From assembly GCA_002803225.1 (NCBI GenBank), contig NXFV01001500.1, positions 1-39,090 of the forward strand: a DNA stretch of 39,090 bases, given 5' to 3'. Of this stretch, positions 10,925 through 21,983 are shown in pieces; position 1 is the first letter of the stretch; the number at the start of each line of letters is the position of its first letter. The notes beneath the pieces were generated by a model, which saw only the letters and a list, made by a program, of their open reading frames with translations, searched no databases and had not been told where the DNA came from. Both the position numbers and the translations under genes were made by a program. Origin of the DNA: Gamarada debralockiae (lineage: Eukaryota > Ascomycota > Leotiomycetes > Helotiales > Hyphodiscaceae).

Positions 10925-11513
10925 CAGCTCTCCGTCAAATAGGTCCTTCATTTTCAGGTCGCGAAACATGCCACTTTCGACTGGAAATCCGGGACTACGC
11001 CATTATTGTCAGCAAACTTCCTCGAATAGCCTGGCCCTATGAGAACTTACTCCCTGCAACGACGAACACTCCCGCCCTGAAACTATGCAATCTTCTTCCC
11101 CTTGTCTGAGATATCAACTAATGCCACCGCCTTATATCTTGCTCCCTCGACAGGGAAGACGGAGCTCGTCGAACAGTGCTTGCAAGTAAAGACCGGATGG
11201 CTAGATTAGGGGCGTCATAGGGAAAGATGGATTATCCCAACTCTTTCATCATCACCGGAGACATTAACATCCGGCTACCATTGTTGACGTTGAAATTATG
11301 AGCTAAGCCGTGTAATCTCCGTTGAAGGCAGCAGTAGTGCCAGAGAATCGTTGTCCAACCTTTCAAGCCGAGAGTAATAGGGATAGGAAGGGTGGAAGGG
11401 TGTGAGCGGAACTTGGAGCGTTGAGTTGGTTGCTGAATGGCCTGAGCGTGGGTCTATAGGAGGAGAGATGGAGAAAGGAAAGGAAAAGATCCCAGTTTAA
11501 GTGTTATGGGAAG
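10925..11513. other. gene-free stretch
   Basis: No recognisable coding content. Both strands are broken by stops. Confidence 0.4.
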
Positions 11514-11908
11514 ATGAGGGAAAGGGCTAGAGATGATTTGAGAGAGATTGAGCGGGAGGGCTTGAAGGATTATCTTGTGATTTTGAAATCTGAAATCTGG
11601 GGCCAGGAGACTGAGCTAGATGAGAAGCCAGATTCTTTTGTGTTTAAGTCCAGGGCTGGATCCGCCCAGTCTCCTTCGATGCTTCCCGGAAAGCAGGGTT
11701 CGAGAGTAAAGAGTTGAATGAGAAGGAAGGGAGGAAAGAGTCGGATTCAGATGTAGGAGAGGTCAAACTTTCGTTGAAGCAGAAAGCGATAATTATCAAT
11801 GATTTCCTGGCGACATTCACGACTTTTATGATGGGGTTACGCGGGAAAAGAGGGCGATGGAGTTGTTGAAGATCGTTGTGGATTCATGAGATACGAAGGA
11901 GAAGATAA
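11514..11908 (+). pseudogene. decayed coding remnant, unrecognised
   Basis: Three successive frames read like hydrophilic protein: 11514-11717 (REIEREGLKDYLVILKSE, charged), then ELNEKEGRKES..LSLKQKAIIINDFLATFTTF from about 11712, then FYDGVTREKRAMELLKIVVDS with a stop at about 11888. Frame changes and stops separate them. I do not recognise a family. Chance open frames remain possible. Confidence 0.3.
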
Positions 11909-12285
11909 GGAAAGTGTAATGTTGTGTATAGCATCGAAACAGAAGTTCTTGTGTAGTCAACCCCTGACAGCCTTTATAGCTCCTCAGCTGCTAGCGGGAG
12001 CGTGATGGATGGAGAGCCGAGCTGTTCGTCGTTCGTCGTCGACCAACACAAACTCAACCCCACACGGAGAGGATACTGTACCTCGGCTTCTACGCAATCC
12101 GATTGGTTAACCCAACTTTTACCCCTATATTTTTTGTTTTTAACGACACCACGACGTTCAACATATTTCACTTCCAACTACGTGTTCTTAATGCTCACCT
12201 CGGTTTCAGCTCGCTCTCATTCGACCACAGGCTTGAATGTATCTTGAATTACGGCCTCCCACTTATCTGAGTGATCCGTCGCAAC
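11909..12285. promoter_or_regulatory. upstream region of the dead regulator
   Basis: No gene seen. It lies immediately before the ATG of the degraded Zn2Cys6 gene and presumably held its promoter. Confidence 0.35.
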
Positions 12286-13897
12286 ATGCCCACTCAACAC
12301 TGCCATTCCAAGAGTCGGACGGGCTGCTTGCAATGCAAGCAACGGAAGATTAAGGTACGGATATATCGTTCCTCTGTGTCTATTATTAGTCTTGCTCCAA
12401 TCGGAAATTCAGCATACTAGGCTCACGAGGTCCCCAAGCCCGATCGGTCTCGAGATTATATAACATGGCCCCCTTGGCCACAGTCCATCGACATAACCGC
12501 CTTTATTCATTCGATTTATACATTCCATTAGTTTAGACATGGATACCGTCATCATTGTTTTGCTTATTACTTTGGGCTGCGTCTTTGCTGTAGGAATTGC
12601 CAGCATGGGACAAATGCTTCACTCTCAAAAGCAACGCCAAGGCAGTGACGTCTAAGCTGACACTCTCCTTCCAAGTGCGATGAATCCAAACCCTCTTGTC
12701 GCGCCTGCCAATGACAAAAACTTTCTCGCTCTTTTCTTCAATACATTCCTTTACCACGACCTCCTCGCTCTCGACTAAGTCAAACTCAGACTGCGAAAGT
12801 CCGTCACCTGTACCCCACATATCAACCCCCGCTAACCTCTCTCCAGTCTTCCACTTCAATTCAGCACCCTCGACCTCGAACCCCTTCACTTCTACACCAC
12901 AAAACAAGCCACGAAATACTCGGTCAACACATGACAGGAATACACATTTGGCGAACATCGATCGTCACCCTCTCCTTCCAATACCCATTCCTTCTCTTAG
13001 CACTGTTCTCCCTATCAGCACTCCACCTCGATGTTCTGCAATTCAAATCCTCAAATCCAGATCACACAATCGGTCAAAAAAATCAACACAGCAATGCTGC
13101 ACTATCAGAAATGCATCTCTGACTATCGTCTCGAGCTACAAAATCTCAACATCAAGAACTCCGACGCGTGCTGCGCATGTGCATCATTCCTCGCCTTCCT
13201 CTCTTGGCCGACTCCCGGTGGAAAGGGCGCCAATTTATTCCTCCGTAGAGACGGAACTGAGACCGTCATCCCGTGGTACAAGCTACATCGAGGCGGTGAC
13301 GAGATGCTCAGGTCGGCCGCTCATTGGGTCAAGAATGGAGCTTTGGGAGATATGATCCGGCCATGGACTGCCATCCGATCTATTCTTCAGCCTCAAGCTT
13401 TACCCTTGCCGTCGGGTAACCAAAGAGGTGATATGGCGAAACTCGACTCCATTTCCGCGTGTTGGTCTCAAACCGAGAACAATTTCAGCTCGGAATCGGA
13501 AGAGATTCTCATTCTCGAAAAAACGTTGCAGACGCTGCTATACATATTCACAATCATCTCTATGATCGGAACCGGGACAGGAATCGAAATCAGCGCTTGT
13601 GTCGCAACTTTAGCTTGGACTACGATCGTACCTCGACGGTTTCGTGAGATGGTTGAGGAGAGGTGCCCACGGGCTTTAATTCTTGTTGGTGTATACTGTG
13701 TGCTATTAAAACGTATCGATGAATTTTGGTGGATTAGAGGGAAGCCTGAGAATTTGTTGGATGCGGTTAGGAATCAACTTCCCGATTCCGAATGGGATCG
13801 ATGGTTGGAATGGCCCGTGGAGGAGAGTGAATGCAATGGAGTAGTTGATGGGATGCAAGATGTGATAGGATGGCAGACTTGGATGGAGATTTTGTAG
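12286..13897 (+). pseudogene. degraded Zn(II)2Cys6 regulator, UPC2-like
   Basis: Exon 1 (12286-12354) is intact: basic residues, then GCLQCKQRKIK. A 321-nt intron (12355-12675; GTACGG donor, GCTGAC branch at 12656-12661) sits at the same zinc-cluster position as in the 1.2-2.9 kb regulator. Exon 2 opens with CDESKPSCRAC, then meets TGA at 12712-12714, and the sixth Cys is missing in every frame. Further homology jumps frames: LDLEPLHFYTT (about 12860), TGIHIWRTSI..LFSLSALHLD (12931-13032), and an intact C-terminal half (13031-13897, ending WLEWPVEESE..). At least three frame changes plus one stop make a full-length product impossible. The last 288 codons are still open, suggesting recent decay. 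It is a diverged relative of the intact regulator, not a recent copy. Confidence 0.75.
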
Positions 13898-15188
13898 AAT
13901 ATGTACTTGTAGATTGATAGCATGTCCTGATGGACTGTGAATGAACGATTGCAAGCACACAGACTCCTCATTCCTCAGTTCATCATATTATTATTCCATA
14001 CAGTTCTGGAACTGCATTATTACTAAGTTCTCTTAAAGAATACTTGTGAATTTAATACTTTTCACGAGCACAACACCTCATCGGTGGGTGTACTGGAACG
14101 CCAAGGCTGATTCACTGAACCTGCATTAGCGAGATCGACCCCACATATTTGGCACTTGCCGATTTCGGCGTTTTTCTCCTAAAACGGATATCGTTTGGCT
14201 AATTAGATAGATATTCCTATGAGTGTCTCTATTTGTACTAGATAAGCAGTAAACTAACAAAGCAAATGCAGGGTCTACTAAACTCGCTCGTTGGCTTACT
14301 TACTACATTGGTTAATGTAATGGCCGTATGACCGTATGACCGTATGACCGTCCACGATAATCATTGGTCTATAACAGCTAAGATTACCCTCGCTGTAAGC
14401 AGTATCTGCACAGGGTCGATATTTGTGTTGTTCTTTGTCTATAGTTGGCTTCTGGAGGAAATCGAGACCCCAAAAAATAGAGAGGTTGTTAGACGTAAGA
14501 AGTCTGAGTATAAAAAGGAGTGCTCTAAGAGGTCAAGGAAAGTATGCATACAGAGTCATCTTTACTAATTGGTGCCGCAACCTGTTTAGTGGAAGTGTCA
14601 AATTGTAGCTTCTATGTTCTCTATTTGCTATTTAAGGGACCTGTAAACCTGGAATTTATATAGTATCTGTAGTTGGTGCAGTAAACCAAGATAAAGTTGA
14701 AGACAAAGCAAAGTGCGGCTTGGTATGCATTACCTCAAATTTCTTTTATTCCTACACTGGTAAATGACTACGTGAAAGGGCTAGGCCTGGTTCACTAATC
14801 AAATGAGGTAATTCTATATCCGGTACATGTGTTCGCGAGTCGCAACCATTACTGTGGAGATTCAGTGTAACCATGCACCTCCTACCCGAAGATACCAGTA
14901 TCCAATTGAAGTTCGATCAAGCCCCTCAAAATCGATCAGCGTTTAAAGTAAGTCGCAAATTTGGAATTAACTACAATATGCTTACTCATAGTATACCTCT
15001 AGCTTTCTTGTCCCGTCTGTATTCCACTCTTACTGCCTGTAAAGAGAAGGGTCTGGCGCTTATAGGACGCATTATCGCACTTAGTAATAAGATGGGCATT
15101 TCGTACACCCTGCACTTTCATCCAGGTTATAGGATCTATTTATCGAGTCAGTAGTCTAGTTTACCGAATCTTATTCACACTTCGCCCG
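13898..15188. other. AT-rich gene-free stretch
   Basis: No recognisable gene. It contains three tandem CGTATGAC units at 14325-14348 and two short open frames (14344-14568 with one hydrophobic segment; 14873-15154) that I cannot support as genes. Confidence 0.4.
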
Positions 15189-15836
15189 TCATCTTCGGAA
15201 ATGCAAAACGCGTAAAAAGACGGACCTCAGTATATACCCATTCTCCATCCCATGCATCTCTGTGTACATAGGACTCGGAGACCCGAGGCTATTTGTCCCA
15301 CCAGTATGCCAATTGCTCACCCCCTGCCTCGGCTGCTCGTTCGAAGACGGCTGATCCCCTGGATTCTCCATCGGCTACATCGTCGTCATCCGTTCATCAA
15401 TCAGCAGACTGTAACTCTCTGTCTTCGTTCCTGATTCCCGACAGCCCATATACACCTTAGGCATTAAACTGACCACTTCCCCCAGATCATTCACATCTCC
15501 AGTTACGAAGCCTGCTTTCTGAATACTGGGATAATTCACTTCACCTGTCCCTGGGCTTGATGCGACGTAGCTGCTATATACTGCTTATAAGGGCACTTGA
15601 GAATGTTGCAATATTTCCCCCGTTGCTTTCTGGCGTCTACACATATATATTAATAAACCTGCTAAGACAAGGACGGCGAGCCCCCTAATTACAATTCTAA
15701 CTATTCCTCCAGCACACTGATCTTTCTTCGAGGATAAACTAGCGGCATGAGAAGACATTAGGGTAGGGGTCGAGGATAATTGAGCAATCGTGCCACATGT
15801 CAGATTTAAAGTTTCTAGGGAATGTATTCGAATAGG
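15189..15836 (-). pseudogene. single-pass membrane protein pseudogene with RIP-like stops
   Basis: One minus-strand frame keeps the shape of a fungal surface-sensor tail. It has an S/T-rich ectodomain end (AQLSSTPTLMSSHAASLSS), a transmembrane helix followed by CRRQK (GLAVLVLAGLLIYMCRR), and a long cytoplasmic tail ending SPSPMYTEMHGMENG. Two in-frame stops interrupt it, TAA at 15587-15585 and TAG at 15377-15375. Both are one C-to-T change from Gln codons, which matches RIP. The frame resumes without shift after each stop. The upstream ectodomain beyond 15836 is not recoverable. Architecture resembles WSC/Mid2-like proteins, but no ectodomain motif remains to prove that. Confidence 0.5.
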
Positions 15837-17087
15837 CTAAATTCTTCAGTAGCATTTTGGGAGTAAGTGAATTGGGCTGCGAATGTCTAAGTGGTGTTCT
15901 AGAGCAGAACATGTCCTTAGAAACAGTAAAAGGTAAAAGCAGGTCAGTAGGGCAAGCACTCACGGGATTGATAACTTCTACTATATCCCGGAGCAGAAGA
16001 GTAGAAGAATATAGGCTCAGTATCATTGATTAGTAACCAAAAGATAGGAAGCTTTAAATAAATCAGTTAATTATTAGTGAAGAGATACTGTCTTACACTT
16101 AATAGAACTAGTGCTATTAGTTAGAATCTACTCTAAACCCCAACTCTATTCAGTCCTGTGTCTTCGTATAGCACATATAGTTGTGCGAATGCTGCTCTCG
16201 CGACTGAATAATTTTGAGGATAAATTTGATATTTCTACAATTCTCTTAGCCTTTATTCCAGATTCTGCCCTCTACTTGTCTGGATTTTCCAAAATTAAAG
16301 GCCTATCTTACTAATAATATCGCCGATATTTGTATACAATTGATTTGAACTAAAATTAAATCCATCTCATACAGGTAGAGCTAATTAGCACTTTAACATT
16401 ACAGAACAGTCTCTTTATAAGGGATAAATCAGGAACCACTCATAGAACCGACAGCAACAGTATGCATTGTAGCAGCCGCAGTCGAAGTACTAGTGTCAGC
16501 GGAAGACGGGCTCTATGCAAAGGCTGGGCCAAGTCTCTGCGCAATAGAGTGCTTGAGGACTGTTAATGGGTAAGGTTGAGATTCGCCGGGAGGTAGACTT
16601 CAACAGTGAGGTGTACTTCCCGCTCACACACACCTGTTGGCGTGGCTCGCGGGTGTGGAGAAATTCCAAAGATCAAAGTTCTTAGATTGAGGTGAAATTT
16701 AGCTGCGATAGAGAAAGATGGAAAGAAATTGAAGTCAGACTTGAGAAGCGCAGTTTATTAATACCTCACTGGAGCTTAAGCACCATGTTGGAGCTCAAGG
16801 CTGTCGGGTGAAGAGGCGCATCGCTTCTAGCTTTCATCCTTCCTGTAGGTTGCGAGCCGCCCGTGCTGGCTACAATGCAGCCTCGAGGAATGAAGTATGG
16901 TGCGCCTCCCTTATGTTGGAAAACGACTGAATGGCGGAGGTAGATAGCAACGCATCATACCCCGCGGCCCCAAATTTGCGTCTGGTACCCACTGGGGCCA
17001 TTCCGCCTAAAGCCTTGCAGAACAGTGAAACACGGGCCCCTTCAGTTGCATGAAGGCATCATTTATTCTTATTGACATTAACCAATA
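15837..17087. other. AT-rich gene-free stretch
   Basis: No supportable gene. AT-rich to about 16450, then more balanced composition approaching the housekeeping block. Confidence 0.4.
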
Positions 17088-18218
17088 TCAAGAGGTTTTC
17101 CCTTCCTCGACTTGTACTGGCCACTCATCTTTAGGTGAAATAGCCTTCCCAACTCCTCTATACCTCCCATCAACATAACTCAGCCCATATTTATTATCCC
17201 CCGCGCCATCCTCCTTGTCTCGATCCAAAATCTCCACCACCCGTCCCAAAACCAGGACATGATCTCCAACACCAATCAAACCCTTCGTCGGTCTCATTAC
17301 TCGAAAGGGATGCATGATCGGCTTCCCACCAGGACCCCAAACTCCCTGCAGTAGCTCGCATTTCAACACTTTCCTCACACCAGTCCCCCGTAGCCTGGGT
17401 AGCTCAAGATGCACCTCCTGTTCCGCCCTTTGGAAACTCACGAACTCTTTCTCTACAGTAAAGACCTTGTCATTTACTCCATCCCTAAACACCCTACCAT
17501 GCGTATACATATTGTTTGTCCTCTTTCCCCCCTTGCCCTTAGTAAAGACATCCGCTATCCGCGCACCCTCGGGATTCGCATCCAAGATGTGGATCAGGAA
17601 GTGTTTGCAGGTTGCAATAGCTTCGAGTGTGGAGGACGGAGAGCGGATGTTGAATGTTACGACTGGTTCGGGGGAGAGTGTTAGGCTGGTGAAGGAGGAG
17701 AGCGTCATGCCGCGGAACGTTGTGTATTTCTTTTTGAAAGGAGAGGGGAAGGTCGGATCGCCTTTTGGTTGTGGTATTGCAGTCGTGGTAGTTAGGACTA
17801 CGACTGAGGAGGAGAGGGTTCGCATTATGGTCCGGAGATTGTGGGATAGTGGTGGGTCTGGCTCCTTTTCTGCCTTTGTTTCTTTTTTTGGCGAGCCTTG
17901 TTCATATGGAGGGATTTTTGGGAATGGGTTGAATAGGGATGTCTTAGGTTCTTCTGCTGCCAGCGTCTCAGAGCTCTTTGTTTCTATGTCGGCAGAAGCG
18001 TTCGAAGAAGAGGCAATCTTTGCGAATGGGTTGAAGAGGGGCGTCTCGGATTCTTCTGCTGCCGGAGTCTCGGTATCAGGATACGTTGCAGCTGGAGTGG
18101 CAGAGGCAGATGTAGAGGAATTCGAGCGTCGTTGACAAGCAAGACTTGTGGGACGAGGAGTTGGGAATCGGGTTCTCGCTCGAGGAAGACTTGCTCGTTG
18201 ACAACGATTCGCAAACAC
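17088..18218 (-). CDS. flavin reductase-like domain protein, mitochondrial
   Basis: Single-exon gene, 376 aa. The N-terminus (about 1-35) is rich in Arg/Ser/Thr without acids, a likely mitochondrial presequence. Residues about 128-360 are a flavin reductase-like (FMN-binding split barrel) domain, with SSSVVVLTTTT, FRGMTLSSFTSLTLSPEPVVTFNI and HFLIHILDANPEGARIADVF. Proteins of this class reduce or bind FMN using NAD(P)H; the physiological partner is unknown. The linker holds an internal duplication: residues 50-68 and 84-102 (LFNPFAKI / LFNPFPKI) repeat with a 34-residue period. It is divergent from bL31m across 398 bp, fitting a shared promoter for two mitochondrial proteins. Confidence 0.8.
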   Translation of the reverse strand: MFANRCQRASLPRARTRFPTPRPTSLACQRRSNSSTSASATPAATYPDTETPAAEESETPLFNPFAKIASSSNASADIETKSSETLAAEEPKTSLFNPFPKIPPYEQGSPKKETKAEKEPDPPLSHNLRTIMRTLSSSVVVLTTTTAIPQPKGDPTFPSPFKKKYTTFRGMTLSSFTSLTLSPEPVVTFNIRSPSSTLEAIATCKHFLIHILDANPEGARIADVFTKGKGGKRTNNMYTHGRVFRDGVNDKVFTVEKEFVSFQRAEQEVHLELPRLRGTGVRKVLKCELLQGVWGPGGKPIMHPFRVMRPTKGLIGVGDHVLVLGRVVEILDRDKEDGAGDNKYGLSYVDGRYRGVGKAISPKDEWPVQVEEGKTS

Positions 18219-18616
18219 GGATTTTGTGCCATCTACAAAGACACACGTTAGTAATTATACGCAGCAAGGTTTCGATTGAAAGAGAGCATACAATTCCTAC
18301 TCATCCTAGGAGCTTCGCAACTCAATCTGCTCCATCTAGACAGCACCTTAAAGAATCCCCTTGCCGCTGCTGATTCTCCAGCTGCCAATTGGACACCATT
18401 GTAATGAATCATTGACCTTCACACTCGAACCCAACTTACGAGTCCGAAAAGTGTTACGAGGTTTGCAATTGGCGAAATACTCGTAGAAGAAACAGAGTCG
18501 AAGCTTCGGCCGCTAAGAAATTATATTCGCTGCGCTCCGCATCCCTTACGGTCGCCGTAGTAAATTTATCTCTCCCATCAACCATTAAGCTCACTCCAAC
18601 CCAATCCCACAACACA
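18219..18616. promoter_or_regulatory. bidirectional promoter, flavin reductase-like / bL31m
   Basis: 398 bp between two start codons. It contains the 5' leaders of both genes. No strong TATA box is obvious. Confidence 0.45.
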
Positions 18617-19198
18617 ATGTCCTCCCAACTACCATCTTTCGCTCTAAAGCGTACCCGTATCTCCCCCTCCACCATACAAATCCACCAGCATCAAGTCCGA
18701 CACGCAACCCTCCTCAAGCGCCCCCATCGCCCCTACACCTTCACACAACTAATAACCCTCTCCGACGGCTCGACGTACACCGCGCGCACCACGTCCCCAA
18801 AGCCCCTCTTCAGAAGCACAAAAGATACTAGAAATCACCCGCTGTGGCAGCCCTCCCTCGATTCATTGAGGAATGTGGAGCAAGATGAGGCAGGACGGTT
18901 GAGGGCTTTCCGAGAGAGGTTTGGGAGAGGATGGGATCTAGATTCTCAAGACGGGGAAAGGGAGGATGGTGAGGGTGGAAATGGGGGTTTGATTGGGAAA
19001 GAGGGAGAAGAGGAGGAGAGTTTGATGGATCTGATTTCTGAGGCGGGAGGTGTAAGTGGGGGGTATAGTGGGAAGGGGAAGGGAGGGAAGGGCGGAGAGG
19101 AGGGAGAAGGAGAGAGGAGTGTGGAGATGATTAAGGTTATGAGGGATGGTGTTCTGGTTAGAGTTCCGGCGCAGAGTCGAAATGAGAGGCGGAAGTAA
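18617..19198 (+). CDS. mrpl36: mitochondrial large-subunit ribosomal protein bL31m
   Basis: Single-exon gene, 193 aa. After a basic leader comes RHATLLKRPHRPYTFTQLITLSDGSTYTARTTSPKPLFRSTKDTRNHPLWQPS in shortened form: RPHRPYTFTQLITLSDGS then RNHPLWQPSLDSLRNVEQDE and RAFRERFGRGWD. That is the conserved bL31m (yeast Mrpl36) block. The C-terminal third is low-complexity Gly/Glu/Lys and probably disordered. Ribosomes of the mitochondrial matrix are its place of action. The divergent neighbour also has a mitochondrial-type N-terminus. Confidence 0.8.
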   Translation: MSSQLPSFALKRTRISPSTIQIHQHQVRHATLLKRPHRPYTFTQLITLSDGSTYTARTTSPKPLFRSTKDTRNHPLWQPSLDSLRNVEQDEAGRLRAFRERFGRGWDLDSQDGEREDGEGGNGGLIGKEGEEEESLMDLISEAGGVSGGYSGKGKGGKGGEEGEGERSVEMIKVMRDGVLVRVPAQSRNERRK

Positions 19199-19481
19199 GA
19201 CTTTTGGATAGGACGAACGAATACCTGATGGAGGGTGGGAGGATGGATTCGAAGATGGATTGAAAGATACATTGTGTTGATATTGTACGATCACGACGGA
19301 TATACTGCGTGGAGGAAGTGTGCTAGTATTATACATTGTAGTATGAGTATAGCCACGTCACAGAAGCATGGAAGGCGTTTAGAAAGGGATTATCTATGTA
19401 CAAATACTACGATCATATCCCAGCCACCCAATCACAGCTGATACTCATATCTTCCGAACGCTTTTAAAAAGAACTCGGTAC

Positions 19482-21528
19482 TCATTCATCATCACTGTCA
19501 TCCTCAGCCGTGATCGTAGCAGCGGCTTTCGAATCCGTCGCCGTCTCGCCAGAAAGCCGTTCAGCAGCTGCACGTGCGGCTGGCTCTACTGGAGGCTTGT
19601 AGAAGGCGTGCTCGTCTTCTTCGGCGTCAAGTTGCATTAAGAATGTTTCCCAAAGTTCAATAAGCTATAGTTACGTTAGTGGGATATCGGGGATATCGGG
19701 GAGTGGATTTACCTCTTTTTGGGCCTCAACAGCACTCTCCAAGAATGTCTCAACAGCACTCTTGAAATCCTCCACTTTTTCCCTCTCAAATCTTTCAAGT
19801 TCACCCCTCATCAGACGTCCCATATCCTCGAACAGCAACCTGGCTTGATGAACCTTGCGCTCAGCATCCGCGACATCAGCATGCATCTGCGTCAAACGAT
19901 CCTGCTGCGTCTTCCCCTGTCGTAGAAGCTTGTCTTGTGTGGACTTGCGCTTCTGCATTTCGGATTCGGCTGCATGCCATGAATGATATGCTTTCTGACG
20001 TTGTCCAAATGCATTCTTGATGCTTCCAATCAGGCGGATGTATTCATCAATCGTGATTCCCAGGGTCAAGACATCTTGTTGTGCTTGGCGGTCGTACAGT
20101 TCTTTGATGCGGATTTGTAGATCTGCAAGCCCTTCGAGGGGTCCTGATAATGAGGCTGAGAGCTCGACGGTTGACAGTGCGTGCAGGGAAGAGGAGAAGT
20201 CGCCGGCTGCTTCAGCGATACCTTTGCGCTGGGAGACTACCACGTCCATGGCTTTCAGCAGAGCCTTGAGCTGATTCTCCAATGCGTCAAGGTATACTCG
20301 TCGCTCGTGGAACCACTAAAGGGATTAGCTAATGCACATCACAGCATCTGGTATCGCATACCTCATCTTGCTCGACAAACTTGCTTCCACCACCAACAGA
20401 AATGGCATTGCTCAGTCCACTGAACATGCCCTTACTCTCTCCAAGACCAGGCTCCTTCCGCTCCTTATGCTTGACATCAACATTGAACGCCTCGCTCTCA
20501 AGGAACAATTTCAAATCTCCATCATGTTGAAGCGTAGGGTGCGCCGCAGTTTTATTGAGCATTCGTTCCAACGCAGCTCGGCGAGACTCGACGAAATTGG
20601 TGTCAAATCGTCCAACAGCTTGCTTCTCGGGAGGTGGTGGAACAACCACACCGGGATTGTTAGCATGTAAAGAGTTGTAGAGCCATAGGAAATCTCTGTA
20701 TCTTCGGGTGACGGCGAATTCGGGTTGACGATAAGCTTTGGAAGTGGTCTGATCGTCATTAGCATGCGGCACTTTTGGATTAGGGGAAACTGGACCTTCG
20801 TCTTAACAAGATAGACAATATGCGAACTCGTCAAATCCCCAACCTTATGCGGATCACCAACACTGATATCAAAAGAGGGCTTCGCAGCCTGCTCAATGCT
20901 AACACTAGGCTGCGTATCTCTCTTCACAGGTGCACCTTGGGAAGGCTGCACAGGAGGTGGTATGCGTGGTCCAGTCGTAGGTTCAATGTCATCTGGCACA
21001 ATATCCGATTCTATATTTTTCCTCATAACCTCCGTGGGCTGTGAGCCAAACTTCGAACTTGCAGGCTGTCGTAGGACTAGTTGCTCTTTCTGAGGAGGCA
21101 GCGGAGGCAAGTCATTTGTTGTAGCAACTGGCGCATTGTCACCGAGAGGCCCTAGAGGTCCTAAAGAGTCATCGATGGCTTGGAGACGAACTGGCTGTGC
21201 GCCTGCGCGTCGTGGGGTTCGTCCATGTCGTCCGGCGGGTGACTTGAGGGGTTGAGAGGATGACGAGCTATCGAGGGATGTATCGAGGCTTGGAGATTTT
21301 CCTTTGGATTCTGCTTTATTGACGTATATTAGCATTGACCCAGACAAGGCATGAGATTGACTGACCTCCGTCTCCCCCGAATACTGAAGCTTCTGTAGGT
21401 TTGGCTGTGTTTGTTGGACTGCGCGATGGGACATCTGGAGGTCTGGGTCAGTTGTGCCTCTCAATTGAGTAGAACATCAGTAGGGACATACCACCCCAAG
21501 GCGAATCTCCCCCGTCTTCCAAATCCAT
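19482..21528 (-). CDS. vps5: Vps5-type sorting nexin (retromer PX-BAR subunit)
   Basis: 597 aa in six exons: 21528-21492, 21434-21366, 21310-20796, 20748-20362, 20315-19713, 19664-19482. Introns are 57, 55, 47, 46 and 48 nt. The acidic start MDLEDGGDSPWG precedes a long disordered Ser/Pro-rich region. The PX domain (about 180-310) has FDISVGDPHKVGD, RRYRDFLWLY (phosphoinositide-3-phosphate pocket) and VVPPPPEKQ. Residues about 325-540 form the coiled-coil Vps5/BAR domain (WFHERRVYLDALENQLKALLKAM..). The tail ends TAEDDSDDE. Vps5 dimerises with Vps17 and coats endosomal tubules for retromer recycling to the Golgi. Length and order match fungal Vps5. The alternative, a Vps17-like SNX-BAR, is less likely given the PX sequence. 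Confidence 0.9.
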
Positions 21529-21983
21529 GGTTACGTATGATTGTGGTGTTAGAAGGTGGTTTGGTGAGCTCACAGATCTGGAGCTTTGATGTTGATGGTC
21601 GGCAAGACGGCGGATGTCTTGCCGCTTTTGATGCCAAGACTTTGAATCGCTGAACTGCTTCCCATTCCAGCTTCGAGCCAGCAAAATCAGTGTCAAAATA
21701 CAACAAATTTTAATCCATTAGCCCAATTTTAATTGGTACCAATTGACGGGATGCTGTGAAATTGAACTTGAGACGGAGCTTCGTTACAGAATGAGATTCG
21801 TTATGACCGGATTACGTCTCCGTAGGTAGATTAGGCTGCACCAGAAAGTACATCCTGACTTTGCAATCGATTCTAACATAGCTGTTAACCTACGATGATC
21901 GATGTGAGTACCTTCCATTTCTTTGTCTGTCCGTTGTGCATCCAAGCTCTATGGGAAATTTTGATTCGGGGCTTCTCAGCGAT
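21529..21983. promoter_or_regulatory. Vps5 upstream region
   Basis: 455 bp between the Vps5 start and the Med11 stop, both on the minus strand. It holds the Vps5 promoter. No other gene seen. Confidence 0.45.

Noticed and set aside
13931..13960. TGAATGAACGATTGC near the end of the dead regulator, resembling one arm of the TAF5 hairpin
   Set aside because: No partner arm at the required 7-nt spacing.
14344..14568. Small ORF with a hydrophobic segment
   Set aside because: No upstream signals, no family resemblance, AT-rich decayed surroundings; likely chance.
17314..18135. 273-codon plus-strand ORF
   Set aside because: Exact shadow of the flavin-reductase-like gene on the other strand; the minus strand carries the domain motifs.
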